Positions 60,965 to 64,000 of a DNA stretch of 64,000 nt are shown one piece after another (positions within the stretch are counted from its first letter, which is position 1; every line of letters starts with the position of its first letter). The position numbers and the translations under genes were made by a program. The notes beneath the pieces are model-generated. The model saw nothing but the letters and a program-made list of their open reading frames with translations. It searched no databases and had not been told where the DNA came from. The stretch covers positions 3,286,001 to 3,350,000 of the forward strand of contig NZ_AP022616.1 in assembly GCF_010731115.1 (NCBI RefSeq), in the 5' to 3' direction. The stretch is from Mycolicibacterium phocaicum. GTDB lineage: Bacteria > Actinomycetota > Actinomycetes > Mycobacteriales > Mycobacteriaceae.

Positions 60965-61034
60965 CCCGCCTCCTTGGTCATCAAGTGAAGCACAACCTTG
61001 ACGATCGACTAGGCGCCGACTTGACAAATAGCAA

Positions 61035-61984
61035 GCTGATGCTTGACACCCGACAATCCATAGCTTTACGTTCGTAAAGCACTTCACTTTACAGTCGGTA
61101 AGTGAATGCCTGGATCGGGCCTTCACTTCGGTCGCACAGCGGAGCCCCCATGAATGCACGAAATACCCATGTAAGAGGCTATTCTCGCCATATCGGTCGG
61201 GTCGGCACATTGGCCGCCGCCCTGGGCGTTGGAGTGATGGTAGTCACCACTCCATGCGCAGCCAACGCGGTTCCACCCACGTCATCGGCGTCACACGACG
61301 CTTCACCGAACACCCCCCACCTCCGGCACCCAAACTCCGAAGACCGGCACAGCCACGACGGCGTCCACGGCCACAGGCAGCAACACATCGACATCCAAGG
61401 CAAAAACCGCGACAGGCGGACACACCCGCACCCGCAAGCCCACGAAGAGCACAGACCGTAGCGCGGCCTCACCCGAGTCCACCGATCCCGCAACGACGGG
61501 GCCCACGTCAACAGAGCCCAAAACCCCTGATACAACAACAGATACCGATCACACGAGTTCGCCGACCGCCCCCACCACGGCACCGCCGGCACCCGCCCCG
61601 AAGCCCGCGGCCCCCGCCACCACGACCAAAACCGGGTCCAAGACCCGCCACCCAGCCAGCAGCGCCGAACCGGCAATCACCACACCCAAAGCAGCGAAGA
61701 CCGCGACCCCCGCCGCACCACCACCGCCCACCACATCTCAGCCCACCAACACCGCCGCCACCCAGCCGACAAAAACGACGCAGACACTCACCAAACCCGC
61801 CACCGCAACACCCGCCGCGGCTATCGAAACCACCTTGTCCGCAACACAATCGGCCGCTGTGGTGCTCGCGCCCACCACCACCGCACCGACCCGCACAACC
61901 GGACCCATCGGCACCATCCTCGGCGCGCTGAACCACCTCGTCACCCAGTTCACCAAACAGTTCCTCGCCCCCGCACCGAACACT
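61035..61984 (+). repeat. Direct repeat copy 2, truncated by an IS element
   Basis: It matches copy 1 at an offset of 3597 bases (3598 after the extra C at 61313-61318). Its operator dyads lie at 61063-61080 and 61083-61106. Homology ends where the IS3 element begins at 61984. Confidence 0.9.
61150..61983 (+). pseudogene. Truncated, frameshifted copy of the secreted propeller gene
   Basis: It starts identically to the 57553 gene (ATG, signal peptide, VPPTSSASHDASPNTP), then hits a C-run of six at 61313-61318 where copy 1 has five (57716-57720). The frame shifts into an Arg/Pro reading. The original frame continues in the DNA until 61983, where an IS3-family element cuts it. It cannot make the cadherin or propeller domains. 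Confidence 0.88.
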
Positions 61985-62330
61985 GAACCGCCCCAGGTTT
62001 GATGCCGCTGCTGTTTGAGTCCGGAAGGATGAGCAGCATGCCGAAGAAAATCGATCCTGCCTTGCGTGAGCGGGCGGTGCGGCTGGTGACCGAGCATCAG
62101 CAGGAGTACTCGTCGTTGACCGCCGCTTCGGAAGCGGTGGCCCGTCAGCTTGGGGTGGGTAAGGAATCGGTGCGGCGCTGGGTGGTGCAGGCCCAGATCG
62201 ATGATGGTCAACGACCCGGTGTCACCACGGAGGAGAACGAGGAAATCAAGCGGCTGAGGGCTGAAAACCGAAGGCTACGTGAGGATGTCGCGATTCTGAA
62301 AGCGGCGACAACTTTCTTCGCGGGGGAGCT
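61984..62330 (+). mobile_element. IS3-family insertion sequence, left part
   Basis: The left end is TGAACCGCCCCAGGTTT, typical of IS3-type termini, and it begins exactly where the repeat homology stops. It carries the start of orfA and is itself broken by a group II intron at 62330/62331. The right part lies beyond the window. Confidence 0.82.
62038..62330 (+). pseudogene. IS3-family transposase OrfA, interrupted by a group II intron
   Basis: The reading starts PKKIDPALRERAVRLVTEHQ, shows an HTH (LGVGKESVRRWVVQAQ) and a leucine-zipper-like tail (ENEEIKRLRAENRRLREDV), and reaches ILKAATTFFAGEL. Here normal OrfA proteins would continue for a few residues (often DPRNR) and orfB would follow by -1 frameshifting. 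The sequence instead switches to the 5' end of a group II intron. Start ATG 62038 lies 9 bases after GGAAGG. If the intron splices, the gene may still be expressed. Confidence 0.85.
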
Positions 62331-64000
62331 GTGCGCCACGAGGCGCTGGGTATATCGAGAGGCGGTGAGAGACCGTCTCCTTTGGGTCGTCGCAGCGGCC
62401 TGAGGAAGCATCGGGGCAGCCGATCGCCGGGAACGACGGTGAGCGGTGGCAAGCGGCCCCGAGAAGGCGAGCCGTGCCGGTACTGCCAGACGGTGCGGGC
62501 TTGTCGAGCAAGGTCAGAAGGTGCAGCGCAAGCGAACCAGTGTCAGACGCTCCGTAACCGCGAAGCCGGCTCCAACCTGGTGGATATGGGCCGGTATGCA
62601 GTGCACGAACCCGAGCGGGTGGGGTTTGACTCCGAAGCCGTTTAGTTCCAGCGGTGGGGAGGCCACGGTGAAGGCCTGCGGCGTAACCATGGCGATGCTG
62701 CCGGAGTAGAGCTGGGCGCCTCCCTGACCAATCGATGACCTGGTGAACGTGGGAACCACCTTGCGGGACCGTTCATTTCGTTTCCGGTAGCCAGCCGGGG
62801 CGGGTGTGACGACTCGGGTTCGGAGTCAAGGAACCGCATTCGGGTGGGGCGGAGGCTTCGTAGTAGTCGCGGGCGGTGACGTGCCCGCCGTGGAGACCGA
62901 GAAAGGCGGTCACAGGGCGAAGGGGGCCAGCAAGACATGCAGTGCGGAAATTGGAAGATCAGGAGATGACGTTATGTCGCCGGTGAATACCGACGAGCTG
63001 GAGTTGGCGCTGATGCTGGCGCGGCAACGGGTACTGAAGATCCAGACCAAGCTGCACCGTTGGGCACGCGATGATCCTCATCGCCGGTTCGACGATCTGT
63101 TCAACCTCGTCACTGATCCCGCGTTCATGTTGGTGGCGTGGGATCGGGTCAGCGGGAACAAGGGTGCCGCCACGGCCGGGGTCGATCGACGCACCGCGTC
63201 GTCCATCACGGCTGGGCAGGGTATCGAGGCGTTCCTCGATGAACTGCGGTCGCAGGTAAGGGACCGCAGTTTCCGCCCGTTGCCGGTGCGCGAGCGGATG
63301 ATCCCCAAGACCGGTGGTGCGTTGCGCCGCTTGGGGATTCCGACCGTGACCGATCGGGTGGTCCAGGCATCGTTGAAGTTGGTGTTGGAGCCGATCTTCG
63401 AGGCGGATTTCCTGCCGTGTTCCTACGGTTTCCGTCCGAAGCGCCGCGCTCATGATGCGGTGGCCGAAGTGCGTTACCTCGCAACACGTCCCCGGTGTTA
63501 CGACTGGGTTGTTGAGGGAGACATCAAGGCCTGTTTCGATGAGATCGACCACACGGCCCTGATGGGCCGGGTGCGTCGACGCGTCGGGGACAACCGTGTC
63601 CTGGGATTGGTGAAGGCGTTCCTCAAGGCGGGCATCTTCACCGAGGACGGCCTGCTGGCGGACAGCACCGCCGGAACCCCGCAGGGTGGGATTCTTTCGC
63701 CGTTGTTGGCCAATGTGGCGTTGTCGGTGCTCGACGAACACATCGCCGGGTTGTCGGGTGGTCCGGCCACCGGCTCGGTGGAGCGTGCTCGACGACTTCG
63801 TCACGGGCAGCCGAACTTTCGGCTGGTCCGCTACGCCGATGACTGGTGTCTGATGGTGCGGGGCACCAGAGCCCAGGCCGAAGCACTACGGGAGGACATC
63901 GCCGCCGTGTTGGCGACGATGGGGTTGCGTCTGTCGCCGGATAAGACCCTGATCACCCACATCGACGAGGGGCTGGACTTTCTCGGGTGGCACATCCAGC
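62331..64000 (+). mobile_element. Group II intron (5' end to window edge)
   Basis: It begins with the bacterial group II consensus GTGCG at 62331 and about 640 bases of structured RNA, with no long gene in the sense direction, leading to an intron-encoded reverse transcriptase at 62974. Domains I-III would lie in 62331-62960. The 3' domain V/VI and 3' exon are beyond the window. Short open frames here are not genes. Confidence 0.85.
62974..64000 (+). CDS. ltrA: Group II intron reverse transcriptase/maturase (partial)
   Basis: Translating from ATG 62974 to the edge gives 342 codons with no stop. RT blocks run in order: GNKGAATAGVDRRT near residue 55, the RT2/RT3-type blocks LPVRERMIPKTGG and RRLGIPTVTDRVVQ near 105-130, CSYGFRPKRRAHDAV near 150, EGDIKACFDEIDH near 182, GTPQGGILSPLLANV near 230, the catalytic YADD in VRYADDWCLMVRG near 288, and FLGWHI at the edge. 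The maturase and any endonuclease domain lie beyond it. AGGAGATG precedes the start. Confidence 0.93.
   Translation, partial: MSPVNTDELELALMLARQRVLKIQTKLHRWARDDPHRRFDDLFNLVTDPAFMLVAWDRVSGNKGAATAGVDRRTASSITAGQGIEAFLDELRSQVRDRSFRPLPVRERMIPKTGGALRRLGIPTVTDRVVQASLKLVLEPIFEADFLPCSYGFRPKRRAHDAVAEVRYLATRPRCYDWVVEGDIKACFDEIDHTALMGRVRRRVGDNRVLGLVKAFLKAGIFTEDGLLADSTAGTPQGGILSPLLANVALSVLDEHIAGLSGGPATGSVERARRLRHGQPNFRLVRYADDWCLMVRGTRAQAEALREDIAAVLATMGLRLSPDKTLITHIDEGLDFLGWHIQ

Noticed and set aside
62403..62709. Short plus-strand frames after the OrfA fragment
   Set aside because: They lie in the structured 5' part of the group II intron and have no protein features.

Overview
The window is high-GC actinobacterial DNA that reads as a non-tuberculous, probably rapid-growing mycobacterium (Mycolicibacterium-like). 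The evidence is an iniBAC locus with its regulator iniR, an Rv0338c-type iron-sulfur membrane protein, aspC, udgA and dcd in an order recalling M. tuberculosis Rv0321-Rv0343, plus F420-dependent LLM oxidoreductases, mycothiol-dependent isomerase-like proteins, a CYP140-like P450, DUF732, MPT64-like and DUF7159-like proteins, and many GTG starts. Family names and M. tuberculosis relationships come from reading the sequence and from memory; no search was run.

Layout. 1-7.6 kb: the end of a putative MBL-fold gene, a 13E12/DUF222 HNH protein, a 640-bp gene-free stretch holding an array of GGTTAG-N5-CTAACC dyads, then an operon of an EthA-like Baeyer-Villiger monooxygenase, an alpha/beta hydrolase and a lipase/acyl-CoA-synthetase fusion (Rv1683-like). 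7.6-13 kb: small secreted proteins, a SulP permease coupled to a sulfate-binding protein gene that carries an in-frame stop, a lipoprotein and an LLM oxidoreductase. 13-25 kb: the envelope-stress locus. On the minus strand run an Rv0340-like gene, an iniB-like gene, iniA, iniC, a DUF4393-like gene and a DUF445 gene. Divergently, an Hsp70/actin-fold membrane protein (Rv0312-like) overlaps iniR by ATGA. CCCCTAAY motifs sit in both intergenic control regions.

25-43 kb: Rv0338c-like protein with a repetitive tail, aspC, a TetR/SRPBCC divergent pair with a clear operator, a three-gene island (DUF6875-like, ATP-grasp, YbaK-like), YibE/F, a P450, udgA, a second actin-fold/transmembrane/proline-rich protein, an ammonium transporter with a GlnR-type box, SodC, dcd and tRNA-Gly(CCC). 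43-57 kb: a frameshifted NHL-propeller lipoprotein next to an MPT64-like protein, a PAP2/diacylglycerol-kinase fusion, an acyl-CoA dehydrogenase and Rieske oxygenase with a divergent TetR, and assorted small enzymes and regulators with visible operators.

57-64 kb is a rearranged region. A promoter plus the 5' part of a large secreted beta-propeller protein gene is duplicated about 3.6 kb apart in direct orientation around a TetR gene. A decayed TetR fragment abuts copy 1. Copy 2 is frameshifted and cut by an IS3-family element, which is itself interrupted by a group II intron whose reverse transcriptase gene runs off the window end.
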